A stretch of DNA of 64,000 bases from Pseudanabaena sp. M085S1SP2A07QC (GCA_020404895.1 JADBWK010000057.1:1-64000), one strand, 5' to 3'; counted from the stretch's first letter, positions 26,213 through 35,406 are shown. Numbers and translations are program-made. Notes: generated by a model from the sequence alone, not told the origin.

Positions 26213-26812
26213 ATGGAAAATCCTGCCATTAACGACCATCAGCTTCATCCTCTGATCTCTCAAAGATGGAGTCCTCGAGCCTTTGATAGCAAACTTGTTG
26301 AAAAAGATAAACTTGCGCAGTTATTTGAAGCGGCAAGATGGTCTTCTTCTTGCTTTAATGATCAACCTTGGACATTTATTGTGGTAACCAAAGATGACAC
26401 AGTAAACTATCAGAAACTACTTGATTGTTTGGTTCCTGCCAATGTTATATGGGCGCAGGTTGCACCAGTATTGGGTTTAGTGATTGCCCAAAAGAACTTT
26501 AAGCACAATGGCAAACCTAATGCTTGGGGAGAGTATGATGCAGGGCAAGCAGCAGCAACTCTAGTATTGCAGGCTACGGCTTTAAATCTGGTCGCTCACC
26601 AAATGGGTGGATTCGATCCTGCCAAGGCGATCGCTATTTTTAATATTCCTGAAACGGCGAAACCTGTGGCAGCGATCGCGATCGGTTATGCAGGAGAAAC
26701 TAGTAATTTGCCTACTGAGTTACAAGAGCGTGAAACTGCTCCTCGTAATCGCCATCCCCTTTCCAGCTTTGTTTTTACAGGTGAATGGGGTAGTTCTGCA
26801 CCGTTTGTATAG
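26213..26812 (+). CDS. Nitroreductase-family protein
   Basis: A 199-residue FMN-binding nitroreductase-family protein. SQRWSPRAFDSKLVEKDKLAQLFEAARWSSSCFNDQPW is a typical N-terminal flavin-binding region (RWSPRAF, SSxxNxQPW). GAxxA- type region: EYDAGQAAATLVLQATALNL and HQMGGFDPAKA, and near the end NRHPLSSFVF. Substrate unknown; the family reduces nitro compounds, quinones or acts on other electrophiles using NAD(P)H. I chose ATG 26213 over an in-frame TTG at 26186. Confidence 0.88.
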   Translation: MENPAINDHQLHPLISQRWSPRAFDSKLVEKDKLAQLFEAARWSSSCFNDQPWTFIVVTKDDTVNYQKLLDCLVPANVIWAQVAPVLGLVIAQKNFKHNGKPNAWGEYDAGQAAATLVLQATALNLVAHQMGGFDPAKAIAIFNIPETAKPVAAIAIGYAGETSNLPTELQERETAPRNRHPLSSFVFTGEWGSSAPFV

Positions 26813-26816
26813 TTTT

Positions 26817-26860
26817 ATATCAAAACACAAAATGGCATAGCCATTTTGTGTTTTGGTATA
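26817..26860. repeat. CACAAAATGGC palindrome, copy 3
   Basis: ATATCAAAACACAAAATGGC with its complement; same family as 844-886. Confidence 0.75.
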
Positions 26861-26911
26861 AAAAAAGAATTAGAGAGTGCACTTCGTGCACTCTCTAATT
26901 CTTTTTTTATA
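26861..26911. terminator. Bidirectional terminator between nitroreductase and psaK
   Basis: Perfect stem AAAAGAATTAGAGAGTGCAC / GTGCACTCTCTAATTCTTTT around a TTCG loop, with A and T runs; it overlaps the psaK stop by a few bases. Confidence 0.85.
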
Positions 26912-27179
26912 CTAAGCCTGCTTGAGCTAAGCCCAAAATTAGACCTGCTCCAAGAAGATGACCAAAACTAGTAACAGCTAGCAATTCTGCCAAGCCAAAA
27001 CCTGCAAATAAACCAGGTAATTCTACAGGCAAGCTAGGACCAACACCCTTGACTTGAATGCCATAGCGAGCAACGACTAACGCAAATGCATTAGCAGTTA
27101 TCATTATCAAAGCAACACTTGGCGACCAAATAGGAGTAGCGGGAACTGAGGCAAGTAAGTTAAAAGCTAGATTTGTCAT
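26907..27179 (-). CDS. psaK: Photosystem I reaction centre subunit PsaK
   Basis: A 90-residue PsaK/PsaG-family protein with two membrane helices (about 18-40 and 60-84). WSPSVALIMITANAFALVVARYGI is the family's first helix and LLAVTSFGHLLGAGLILGLAQAG the second. It binds peripheral chlorophylls at the edge of PSI. Whether this is the constitutive or the light-induced isoform cannot be read. Monocistronic. Confidence 0.94.
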   Translation of the reverse strand: MTNLAFNLLASVPATPIWSPSVALIMITANAFALVVARYGIQVKGVGPSLPVELPGLFAGFGLAELLAVTSFGHLLGAGLILGLAQAGLV

Positions 27180-27321
27180 AAATTTGTATTCCTAAGTCTA
27201 ATTACCTATAAAAAATTTTAATTTCCATAATCCTAAGAGGTATCCAGACATCAAAAAATTCTTCTTAAGCTAAATTCATTAAACTTAGTAATCGTTTACA
27301 GTCAACAAAGAACAAATTCAC

Positions 27322-27425
27322 TAGGAATGAAAATTAATTAACTTGTGCAATTAAAATCAAAATTTGTTGGGGGGGGGCGAAGCCCCCCCCCAACAAATTT
27401 TGATTTTAATTAATTTTCATTCCTA
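27322..27425 (+). mobile_element. MITE-like palindromic element B, copy 1
   Basis: About 104 bp between TAGGAATGAAAATTAATTAA and TTAATTAATTTTCATTCCTA. An ACTTGTGCAATT block is present on one side only, then AAATTTGTTGGGG arms around GGGCGAAGCCC. A second copy in the other orientation lies at 51634-51735. Confidence 0.8.
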
Positions 27426-27449
27426 AGTGAATTTATTCTTTGAGGAATT

Positions 27450-29078
27450 TTAGATTTCTTCTAAGACTTTGAAGCGCACATGATTTAGAGCTAGCTCGCC
27501 AATGGAATAGGGCTGAGGCTGAATCGTCTCAAAAAAGATGCCTTTGCCAATTTCCACATGATACCAAGGTAACCCCATAAACCATCGAGTAGGATAGGGA
27601 CGATAGCCAGTATCATCTGGATTAGATTCCATTGGTAACCATCCAATACTAGGAATATAGAACTCAATCCAAACGTGATTGTAATATTGATGTAGAGGAA
27701 TGTTCATCATCAATTCTCCATCATGGGGACATTTATAGCGTCCGACCGTGCGACAAGCAATTCCATTTAAGCGAGTTAATGCTAATAATAAACCGACATA
27801 TTCACCACAAGAGCCTGTGCCTCTCACTAAAACTTCTTCTGGTGCAGCGATGTAAGGTGTGACACGGTATGAGAGCTTGTCATAAACATAATCTCGAATC
27901 AACAGCATCTTCCGCAAAATATTTGTTTCGTTACCCACAGCTTCCTTCGCGGCGGATTGAATGATCGGATGATCCATGCTTAATCCATCATCATCAACGA
28001 GATAAAGTTTCTGCATTTCGGGAGATAGTTCAGGAACAAATTCTACTTCACTATCTTTAAGTTCATATTTGATTCCACGAAGTTCTAACGTTGCTTTCCA
28101 GCCAAACATTCTCGATTCTTCTGGCTTTAAGTTTCCTAGCTTGAAAGCAGCTACTCTCTGACCATCGACAATTTCCTCTTCAAAGGGAATGCCAATTGGC
28201 TCGATCGCTAATAACTTCTGGCGATAGGTATCAGTGGGATAGGCAACTCGCCATGTGAGGTTATAGACTGAAGTTGGTTCTTCAGAGGAGAGTTCTTCGA
28301 GATAGATCATCTCCACTTTGTAACCAGTGGTAAGTGTGTAGTTTAACTTTTCATCTTGGCATTGATTAAACTTGAGACGATGAATAAAAGTCTTTTCGCG
28401 GGCGGAGACTGAAAATGGTTCATCCAAATCATTAGGATTGTCGCGAATATAGTTTTCGTCACCTGAATAAACAACATATAAATCATTGCCCAAAAATCCT
28501 AGTCCCATAGGATTGGGGAATGGAGTCAAACCCCGATGTACTACTTCACCTGTTTTGGCATTAAGTCGATAAACTGTCTCCTCGGTGCGATCGCTAACCC
28601 ACAATTCTTCACCGACTAACGTCAACGCCTCAAATCCTGCCCCAGGAGCATCCATAATTCGGAGCAAGGTGCGTGTGGCGCGTCCGAATACAAAAATTTT
28701 GCCGACTTCACTAGAACTCACATATACACCACCATCAGAGACTGCGATGCCATCGATTTTGTTGGGTAGCTCCATAAATGGTTGCAGATCAAAATCAACC
28801 ATATTGCAGTAATAAATGCCATTGTCCTTAGTAATCCACAGAGTCTCCCCTGCGATCGCTAGGCCTGTCGCGTCTCGAAACTGCAATGCGGTGTAATTAT
28901 TCAGCACCGTTGCACCTTCAGAGAGGGGATCAATTTTGAGTAGATGCCCTTGATAGGAATCTACACAAAGTGCGTAGGGTTTGCCATTATCTACATCAGT
29001 ACTTACATCGGTTTGCCACACTAAACCATGAAGGTTATAAGCGCCAATGGGATAAATCGTGCTTGGTAAGCTAGGCAT
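27450..29078 (-). CDS. Transglutaminase-like protein with N-terminal propeller-like region
   Basis: A 542-residue protein. Residues about 1-230 contain repeated short beta-type units (ATGLAIAGETLWITKDNGIYY, KIDGIAVSDGGVYVSSSEVG, FEALTLVGEELWVSD, PMGLGFLGNDLYVVYSGD) that look like NHL/beta-propeller blades. Residues about 370-505 are a transglutaminase-like core with Cys in VRGTGSCGEYVGLLLAL, His in YYNHVWIEF and Asp in ESNPDD. No signal peptide is seen, so it is probably cytoplasmic. Enzymes of this core act as proteases or crosslinkers; the substrate here is unknown. Confidence 0.82.
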   Translation of the reverse strand: MPSLPSTIYPIGAYNLHGLVWQTDVSTDVDNGKPYALCVDSYQGHLLKIDPLSEGATVLNNYTALQFRDATGLAIAGETLWITKDNGIYYCNMVDFDLQPFMELPNKIDGIAVSDGGVYVSSSEVGKIFVFGRATRTLLRIMDAPGAGFEALTLVGEELWVSDRTEETVYRLNAKTGEVVHRGLTPFPNPMGLGFLGNDLYVVYSGDENYIRDNPNDLDEPFSVSAREKTFIHRLKFNQCQDEKLNYTLTTGYKVEMIYLEELSSEEPTSVYNLTWRVAYPTDTYRQKLLAIEPIGIPFEEEIVDGQRVAAFKLGNLKPEESRMFGWKATLELRGIKYELKDSEVEFVPELSPEMQKLYLVDDDGLSMDHPIIQSAAKEAVGNETNILRKMLLIRDYVYDKLSYRVTPYIAAPEEVLVRGTGSCGEYVGLLLALTRLNGIACRTVGRYKCPHDGELMMNIPLHQYYNHVWIEFYIPSIGWLPMESNPDDTGYRPYPTRWFMGLPWYHVEIGKGIFFETIQPQPYSIGELALNHVRFKVLEEI

Positions 29079-29111
29079 AGGGTATTTAGGCGGGTGTATG
29101 GGCGGATAAAT

Positions 29112-29273
29112 TTAGAAAAGCTTTAGTCTTTCTACAAATTCTGATCTGACTTCAAAAGCAACATTAGTTCCGTAGCGAAGACAACAGTTGTGATATCTGG
29201 ATAAGTATATTGCGTTCTCTGATACTACGGGGCAAAGCACTGTAGATTGGACTACTTCATTAGTTGTGAACGG
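29112..29273 (-). pseudogene. Second open stretch resembling a gene tail
   Basis: About 53 codons without a start codon, reading SENAIYLSRYHNCC then RYGTNVAFEVRSEFVERLKLF and a stop. No family recognised; a truncated gene is possible. The remainder of 29079-29603 has only a GGGCGAAGCCCC hairpin fragment near 29327 and the AT-rich desaturase promoter region. Confidence 0.25.
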
Positions 29274-29603
29274 CTAAGCCGAGTAAACCAACGAAATGTT
29301 CGATCACAGCCACAAGAAGAGTCGCAGGGCGAAGCCCCACAATAGGTTTATATTCTTATTTGTGGCGGGGTTGAAAACAAATTTCTGTAATTATTCACTG
29401 CGAAAGGATTATGTTACTTTGGTTTGCTGGGGCGGTTACTAAATACTTTCATATCTCGAGCGTTCTAGCCTTTTATAATTAATCTGGATGCAAATAATTT
29501 TTCATGGTTGGCTGTGTCAACTATATAAAAACTATCTGGGTTTTAATTTGCGGTAAAGCGCTGTAAACATATTTTCTTTACATTACATTTTTTTGGACAG
29601 TAA

Positions 29604-30512
29604 ATGAGGCAATACTCTCTACCCACAATTGTTTCTTATCTGGTCGGTCCGACGCTGATTATCGTCAGTCATGTCGGCTCGCTACTTGTTTTAACAACTG
29701 GTTTATCATGGGGGGCGATCGCATGGATCATTACATTATATTTAATTCGGATGCTTGCCACGACTGGCATTTATCATCGATTACTTACTCACAAAAGTTA
29801 TCAAACCCCTGCGCCACTATTATGGATTGGTAGTATTGTCGCAGCATCGGCGGGACAGATGGGGCCAAGTTGGTGGAAAGCGCACCACCTGATCCATCAC
29901 CAATATGTTGAAAGCGATCGCGATCCACATTCTCCCTATACGCCATTTTTGGGAATCAAAGGATTTTATTGGGCTCAAGGAGGCTGGCTATTATCTTCCC
30001 GTTTCTTTCCAGATAAATTACCCCTTGATGTTGAAAGCGATCTGGTTTTAAAAGTGGTTGACCGTTTACATTTCATCCCCCTAGTAGCACTTGGGGCAAT
30101 TTCATACTATTTTGGGGGCTTGGAATATCTCGGTGCATTTTTTCTCAGTACGACATTGCTATTTCACGGTGTCCAGACTGTAAACTCGCTCAGTCATATT
30201 GTGGGGGATCAACCATTTATTACTGACGACCATAGCCGCAACAGTGGATTAGTGGCGTTTCTTACTCTAGGAGAAGGTTGGCACAATCTGCATCATGCTT
30301 TTCAGTCATCTTGTCGGCACGGTATCACCATTCGCGATGGTGAGGTTGTCTATCTGCCAGATCCCACTTTTGGCTTTATCAAAATGCTTGAGTTTCTAAA
30401 GTTAGCGTCAAAGCTGAGATTACCTAACGAAAAGGATTTGCTGGCAAAAGCCAAAAAGCAAGATTTTCAGAACTTAGAATTAGCGCTCGCTTCAAAAAAA
30501 ACAAATTTTTAA
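29604..30512 (+). CDS. desC: Acyl-lipid delta-9-type fatty-acid desaturase
   Basis: A 302-residue membrane desaturase. Three histidine boxes are present: HRLLTH (about 59-64), HHLIHH (about 94-99) and HNLHH (about 232-236), which bind the di-iron centre. Four or more hydrophobic segments are arranged as in the DesC/stearoyl desaturase family. It likely introduces a double bond into membrane fatty acids using ferredoxin. Assignment to delta-9 position is from family resemblance. No acyl-carrier or cytochrome b5 fusion is seen. Confidence 0.88.
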   Translation: MRQYSLPTIVSYLVGPTLIIVSHVGSLLVLTTGLSWGAIAWIITLYLIRMLATTGIYHRLLTHKSYQTPAPLLWIGSIVAASAGQMGPSWWKAHHLIHHQYVESDRDPHSPYTPFLGIKGFYWAQGGWLLSSRFFPDKLPLDVESDLVLKVVDRLHFIPLVALGAISYYFGGLEYLGAFFLSTTLLFHGVQTVNSLSHIVGDQPFITDDHSRNSGLVAFLTLGEGWHNLHHAFQSSCRHGITIRDGEVVYLPDPTFGFIKMLEFLKLASKLRLPNEKDLLAKAKKQDFQNLELALASKKTNF

Positions 30513-30514
30513 TC

Positions 30515-30622
30515 TATAGCAACGTAAGAGATAGATAGGACAATTCAAAACCCAAAAGATGGCAGAGCTTCGCTCTGCCATCTTTTGGGTTTTATGTCCT
30601 AAGCAAAGCTTACATTGCTATA
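30515..30622 (+). mobile_element. 108-bp MITE-like element, copy 2
   Basis: Same ends and arms as copy 1, starting three bases after the desC stop. The central loop is GCTTCGC, the reverse of copy 1, although the flanking arms keep the same orientation. Confidence 0.85.
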
Positions 30623-30626
30623 TTAA

Positions 30627-30777
30627 CTGATGTTACGTGGAAGGAAGATAGCCCTCACCCCCCAGCCCCCTCTCCCAGAGAGGAGAGGGGGAGCAAAATC
30701 CAGAAAACTCTTGTCCCCCTCTCCCAAAGGGAGAGGGGCTAGGGGTGAGGGTATTAGAAACTTCCACGTAACATCAG
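30627..30777. mobile_element. 151-bp palindromic element with 17-bp terminal repeats
   Basis: Perfect terminal inverted repeats CTGATGTTACGTGGAAG / CTTCCACGTAACATCAG enclose two arms of the CCCTCACCCCCCAGCCCC repeat family. It lies four bases after the preceding MITE. Confidence 0.75.
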
Positions 30778-30797
30778 CTATTAAGATGGAATTGCAC

Positions 30798-30848
30798 TGT
30801 ATGCAAAAAAGGAAGCATCGCTTAGCGATGCTTCCTTTTTTGCATACA
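30798..30848. terminator. Strong palindrome with T run
   Basis: Stem TGTATGCAAAAAAGGAAGC with its complement around ATCGCTTAGCGAT; no gene end lies directly before it on either strand. It is followed by about 200 bases of apparently unoccupied sequence before the methyltransferase. Confidence 0.7.
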
Positions 30849-31053
30849 AAATTTATGTAACTCAACGTAACCCCACATTAACTTAGGTAAATTCTTCGCT
30901 ATTAAAAACCTAAAAGTTGGCTATACTACATCCCAAGTTCTTAACTTAGAGTATCTTTGGCAAACTGCTACATCAAAATTAAAGTAGTTCTCAAGTTGAG
31001 CTTTTTCATGATTTCTTGTCTGAGCAATCTTCTAGATATTAAGAGGAACCAAC

Positions 31054-32187
31054 ATGACTTCTACGAATTTATTCCCAAATATTCAGTCTCAGAACCCTCT
31101 TGTGGGAGATGACACATTCAAAAGTCTGATCGCATATAAAGCCACAAGATTAATGGCTGGAGCTTTTAACGCGACACAAATGGCTTTAGCTGAAGCCTAT
31201 ATTAACGGATTAGAAATACCAGACTCCGTTTTCCGATCGCTATTGCACACATCCATGCCAATTTTGTTTAAACACTTTCCTAGTCTACTGGCTCCCTACG
31301 AATGGGTGTTACAGGAATCAGATCAGCTTGCCGAGTCTTCACGAGAACTGATGAAAGTTCAGTATGACATGCCTCAAGCCATGCTGAATCCGATGCTTGG
31401 CAATTGGCAAGTCATTTATCCCAAGTACAGTACTGGATTTTGGGAGAATGGGGCGATCGATCTTGAAGAAGCTCAAAAACACATGATCGATCAAGTGATT
31501 GAACGCCTAGAGATTGTGGATGGCGATCATATTTTGGATTTTGGTTGTGGTTGGGGCTGTGTACCTAATTACATTATGTCGAAGTTCTCTAATGTCCGTT
31601 TTACAGGGCTGAACTTGAGTCATCAACAATGTGAGTACATGCGTCATAAAATGCACGACCCAGAGAGCTTTCTGAGTTCAGGTCGATTCACTTTGCATGA
31701 AGGCGATTTAAACGAAGCACAGTTCACCGAAAAATTTGATAAGATTCTCTCTATTGGAGTCTTTTGTCATGTTGGCAATCTCACCAATGCTTTTCAAAAA
31801 TTGGCATCTTTTCTCAAAAGTGATGGCAAGGTATTCATTCACATCATTACCGTGCGTACTCCAAATCATATGTCTTCTGGTTTCACTCACAAGTACATTT
31901 TCCCTCACGGGCGCTACTGGAATTATGATGCAGTTCCTAATCATAATCGCGATCTAAAAACCATCAATCGCTGGTACATGAATGGCATCAATTATCACAA
32001 AACATTGACAGCTTGGTTGGAGCGGTTCGACGCTTCTCAAGATATTGCTAAGTCTCTAGATTATGGCATGGACTACGCTAAGTTCCGTCGCATCTGGCGG
32101 TTCTATTTACTGTTGCTAGGTACGATTTTTGCGACTTGCGATGGTGAATACAATGGTAATGGGCAGTATCTAATGACTCATGCCTGA
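31054..32187 (+). CDS. SAM methyltransferase of the cyclopropane-fatty-acid-synthase family
   Basis: A 377-residue protein. The SAM-binding motif is ILDFGCGWGCVPNYIM (about 164-179), followed by FTGLNLSHQQCEYM and FDKILSIGVFCHVG, all matching CFA-synthase/mycolic-acid methyltransferase-like enzymes. The N-terminal 140 residues are a separate helical region. Family members methylate or cyclopropanate acyl chains, or methylate other lipophilic substrates; the exact product here is unknown. AAGAGG nine bases before the ATG is a good ribosome site. A lipid role fits the desaturase gene upstream, though repeats separate them. Confidence 0.8.
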   Translation: MTSTNLFPNIQSQNPLVGDDTFKSLIAYKATRLMAGAFNATQMALAEAYINGLEIPDSVFRSLLHTSMPILFKHFPSLLAPYEWVLQESDQLAESSRELMKVQYDMPQAMLNPMLGNWQVIYPKYSTGFWENGAIDLEEAQKHMIDQVIERLEIVDGDHILDFGCGWGCVPNYIMSKFSNVRFTGLNLSHQQCEYMRHKMHDPESFLSSGRFTLHEGDLNEAQFTEKFDKILSIGVFCHVGNLTNAFQKLASFLKSDGKVFIHIITVRTPNHMSSGFTHKYIFPHGRYWNYDAVPNHNRDLKTINRWYMNGINYHKTLTAWLERFDASQDIAKSLDYGMDYAKFRRIWRFYLLLLGTIFATCDGEYNGNGQYLMTHA

Positions 32188-32193
32188 TCGCCT

Positions 32194-32242
32194 TAAAAGC
32201 TTGAAAAATGTGGCACTTTGCGCCATATTTTTCAGGCTTTTA
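32194..32242. terminator. Terminator between convergent methyltransferase and ABC exporter genes
   Basis: Imperfect long stem TAAAAGCTTGAAAAATGTGGC / GCCATATTTTTCAGGCTTTTA. Confidence 0.7.
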
Positions 32243-32255
32243 GTTGATATCTTCT

Positions 32256-34022
32256 TCAGATTTTTTGTCCTGTTTGCAGATTCCATAAACCTGCATAGAT
32301 TCCATTGTTCGCAACTAGCTCATCATGAGTTCCTAACTCCACTACTTTGCCCTGATCCATCACATAGATGCGATCGGCATTGCGAATGGTGGATAGACGA
32401 TGGGCGATCGCAATCGTTGTGCGGTTTTTGGTAATGTAATCTAGAGATTTTTGGATTGCTGCTTCTGTTTCATTATCAACTGCCGAGGTTGCTTCATCGA
32501 GAATTAAAATCGGTGGATTGCGTAATACGGCACGAGCGATCGCAATGCGTTGTCTCTGACCACCTGATAGCTTTTGACCACGCTCACCGACAATTGTATC
32601 GTAACCCTTGGGCAGAGCTTGGATAAAGTCATGGGCTTCGGCAATCTTGGCTGCTTCTACAATCTGATCCACGGTGGCATCAAAGGAACCATAGGCAATA
32701 TTCTCTAAAACTGAGCCATGAAATAGAAATACATCTTGGCTTACCCAACCCATGCAAGAACGTAGCGATCGCAGTTCTAAGTCACGAATATCAATGCGAT
32801 CGAGCAAGATATTTCCAGATTGAATTTCATATAAACGTAGGAGCAACTTCACCAAAGTACTTTTGCCCGAACCCGTTGCCCCAACGATGGCAGTAGTTTT
32901 ATGAGCGGCGATTTCTAAGGATAGATTTTCTACAATTGGGAAGTTTGCGGCATAGCCAAAGGTGACATTTTTTAATTGAATATCACCACTTACTACAGAG
33001 TCTAGTACCTGTGATCCTGAATGTATGGCGATTGGTGTATCCAGTAAATCAAGAATGCGGTTAGTCGAAGCCATCGCCCTTTGATATTGATCGAGGGTTT
33101 CACCTAAGCGCGTGAGCGGCCATAAAAGTCGCTGAATTAGATAAATCATCACGGAGTAATTGCCTACCGACAGCCTGTTTGCCTGAACCTCCAAGCCACC
33201 ATAATAAAGAATCGCAATAAATCCCATAAAGATCAGGATTCTGATCAAAGGAACAAACGCGGCACTATAGGCGATCGCCTTGCGATTACTTTGACGATAT
33301 TGATTACTTTCTTTCTCAATACGTTTGCGTTCATAGCCCTCGGTGACAAAAGCCTTAATAGTCGTGATTCCGCCAATATTATTCGATAGTTGCCCGTTCA
33401 GCAGTCCCACTTTTTCGCGAACTTCGGCATAGCGTGGCGCAAGGAATTTCTGAAACCAGATTGAACCCCATAAAATAAACGGCATCGGCGACAGGGCTAA
33501 CCAAGCCACATTCGGTGTAATCACAAAAAATGCACCGCCAATCAACAGAATAGTCGCTGAAACTTGAATTACTTCATTTGCACCACCGTCAAGAAATCTC
33601 TCTAATTGATTGACATCATCACTCAATATCGACATCAATCCACCCGAACTGCGATCTTCAAAAAATGCTAGTTCTAACTCCTGCAAATGTTGATAGGCAT
33701 CAAGTCTCAGATCATGCTGCACAGTCTGAGCAAGATTTCGCCACTGAAGCGCATAGGCATATTCAAAAATTGATTCCAATCCCCAAATCACACCACTAAT
33801 AGCTGAAAGAACTAGCAACTGAGCCGCTAATCCTTGCACACCAAAAGGATTCGCCCAAAAGTTCTCTTTTTGGAGCACCAGATCAATCGCCGCCCCAATC
33901 AAAACTGGTGGCGCTAAATCAAAAAATTTATTTAAAATTGAACAAGTTGTCGCAGTCCAAATCTGTTGCCGATACTTACGGGCATAGGACATCAGACGGA
34001 AAAACGGATGAACATTAGACAT
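32256..34022 (-). CDS. Type I ABC exporter (half transporter)
   Basis: A 588-residue half transporter with an N-terminal six-helix transmembrane domain (about 15-320) fused to an ATPase domain. Walker A is GATGSGKST (about 371-379), signature LSGGQRQRIAIARA (about 474-487), Walker B ILILDEATSAVD, and H-loop AHRLSTI. It fits the MsbA/LmrA-like lipid or drug exporter family; a homodimer is likely. Substrate unknown. The start codon is directly next to the stop of the upstream RelE-type toxin gene, with no bases between them. Confidence 0.9.
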   Translation of the reverse strand: MSNVHPFFRLMSYARKYRQQIWTATTCSILNKFFDLAPPVLIGAAIDLVLQKENFWANPFGVQGLAAQLLVLSAISGVIWGLESIFEYAYALQWRNLAQTVQHDLRLDAYQHLQELELAFFEDRSSGGLMSILSDDVNQLERFLDGGANEVIQVSATILLIGGAFFVITPNVAWLALSPMPFILWGSIWFQKFLAPRYAEVREKVGLLNGQLSNNIGGITTIKAFVTEGYERKRIEKESNQYRQSNRKAIAYSAAFVPLIRILIFMGFIAILYYGGLEVQANRLSVGNYSVMIYLIQRLLWPLTRLGETLDQYQRAMASTNRILDLLDTPIAIHSGSQVLDSVVSGDIQLKNVTFGYAANFPIVENLSLEIAAHKTTAIVGATGSGKSTLVKLLLRLYEIQSGNILLDRIDIRDLELRSLRSCMGWVSQDVFLFHGSVLENIAYGSFDATVDQIVEAAKIAEAHDFIQALPKGYDTIVGERGQKLSGGQRQRIAIARAVLRNPPILILDEATSAVDNETEAAIQKSLDYITKNRTTIAIAHRLSTIRNADRIYVMDQGKVVELGTHDELVANNGIYAGLWNLQTGQKI

Positions 34023-34328
34023 TTATTTTCTCTCTTTGGCTCTTTCATAGGCTAGATCATGTTCCGCAAAACTGATGATTTGCACTCGTTTTGGTGATGG
34101 CGATTCATAGGCTCGATAAACAAGACGATAGCTTACACCGTTGCAGCTTATCTCTAGCGCTCTGTGATTTTTGAGGTCACCGCGCAAATCGTGACTAGGA
34201 ACTCCTCTCGTTTGATATGGATCAAGCTTCAAGACTCTTTGATACTGGATGAAGTCTTCTCTTAATTCTTCAGGCAATAGAGGTATATCTTCGTCTTGAA
34301 TATCCTGATGTAGGGTAATTCTATACAT
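34023..34328 (-). CDS. RelE/ParE-superfamily toxin
   Basis: A 101-residue protein with the compact alpha/beta sequence of RelE-superfamily mRNA interferases: DLRGDLKNHRALEIS, GVSYRLVYRAYE and VQIISFAEHDLAYERA. It overlaps the antitoxin gene by 8 bases, a common type II arrangement with antitoxin first. Catalytic residues cannot be assigned with certainty. The ABC exporter gene begins at the next base after the stop. Confidence 0.75.
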   Translation of the reverse strand: MYRITLHQDIQDEDIPLLPEELREDFIQYQRVLKLDPYQTRGVPSHDLRGDLKNHRALEISCNGVSYRLVYRAYESPSPKRVQIISFAEHDLAYERAKERK

Positions 34329-34575
34329 TTGCTTTTTGATAGCCTTTCTTTTCCAGCCAAGCGTTTAAAGCTTTCTCATCAACTTGTTCATCCTCCCCTA
34401 TAGATGTAATCCATTTGGTGGGATCGTCTTGGTCTGGTAGCCGTGAGATGGCTTTTGCTTCTGCTGAATGAGGATAATTCCTGCTTTTAGCAAATAGCAA
34501 AAAGTCTAAAACCTCTTTAATAAGTGGTTCTGGACTATGTTGAATTTCTTGTAAGAGTTGTTCTTTTGCAGTCAT
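34321..34575 (-). CDS. DUF2281-type antitoxin
   Basis: An 84-residue acidic protein: the N-terminal EQLLQEIQHSPEPLIKEVLDFLLFAK is the DUF2281 helical motif common to cyanobacterial antitoxins; the C-terminus (EKALNAWLEKKGYQKA) would wrap the toxin. It precedes the RelE-type toxin with an 8-base overlap. Confidence 0.75.
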   Translation of the reverse strand: MTAKEQLLQEIQHSPEPLIKEVLDFLLFAKSRNYPHSAEAKAISRLPDQDDPTKWITSIGEDEQVDEKALNAWLEKKGYQKANV

Positions 34576-34617
34576 TAGCTTACTCCGTTATTGGGTTGGG
34601 TATCTGTGTCAAAGCAT

Positions 34618-35040
34618 CTAAAGTTTACCATCAGGAAAAATCACATCAAATGAGTCGCGATCGCTAATTTGATAGAATAGAAAATCTGAATCTAAGGTCA
34701 AAATCTGCTTTATCCCTGTTTTTTCGGCGGCGATGACTAAAGTTGCATCGGCAAGATCCATTGGACGATCGCGATATTGCGCCATCAAAGCAAATAACCT
34801 TGCATAGTCTTCTGTTTGAATTTGAAATACTTGCAGTGTTTGATTTAAGAGTAAGTTGGCGATTTGCTGTTGCATTGTCCATCCGCCACGATGCAAAGCT
34901 AGATGCATAGTTTCCGTTAAGCACGACCATGTAGTTAATAATGGTTGCTTTGATTTGCGGACTGCTTCTTTACAGGCTTCGTGTTTTGGTTGGGATCGAT
35001 CACATAGGCACAATAAAACTCCTGTATCACACAAAATCAT
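34618..35040 (-). CDS. VapC-like PIN-domain toxin
   Basis: A 140-residue PIN domain ribonuclease. The Asp residues expected to bind Mg2+ are in MILCDTGVLLCL (D5), PMDLADATLVIAAE and LTLDSDF. It overlaps the upstream antitoxin gene by four bases (ATGA). The expected role is cleavage of RNA when not held by the antitoxin. Confidence 0.83.
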   Translation of the reverse strand: MILCDTGVLLCLCDRSQPKHEACKEAVRKSKQPLLTTWSCLTETMHLALHRGGWTMQQQIANLLLNQTLQVFQIQTEDYARLFALMAQYRDRPMDLADATLVIAAEKTGIKQILTLDSDFLFYQISDRDSFDVIFPDGKL

Positions 35041-35324
35041 AGCTCTAGACCTTGTTTTCGATATTTATCAATAAGTAGGGTTGTGTAGTCGTTTTGTGGT
35101 TGTTTCGTTACGGTATATGTTGGCATAGTTTCACATTCTTCAAACCATTGTTCCCATTGTGCTGACCAGTCAATTTCTGGTTGAATGGGATTTTGGATGG
35201 TGTTGATGAGTGTGTCATGTTGGACATATAGTCCTAGTGCCTCGATAATCGCAACATTAAGGGATTTACCTTTGTTTTGGATGAGATTGCTAAGTTCATC
35301 AGGTATTTCAATGGTAATTTGCAT
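35037..35324 (-). CDS. Antitoxin for the adjacent PIN toxin
   Basis: A 95-residue protein starting MQITIEIPDELSNLIQN, a ribbon-helix-helix-like N-terminus, with an acidic C-terminal part (WSAQWEQWFEECETM). The open frame continues 11 codons upstream, but the ATG at 35324 begins the conserved region. Partner of the PIN toxin by overlap. Confidence 0.75.
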   Translation of the reverse strand: MQITIEIPDELSNLIQNKGKSLNVAIIEALGLYVQHDTLINTIQNPIQPEIDWSAQWEQWFEECETMPTYTVTKQPQNDYTTLLIDKYRKQGLEL

Positions 35325-35406
35325 AGTTAACCTCTTAGTTCTTAAACTATATTGCAATCTTCTGATTCTAAAACAATTTGATAGTTGAAGAGATGCACAT
35401 TACCTC

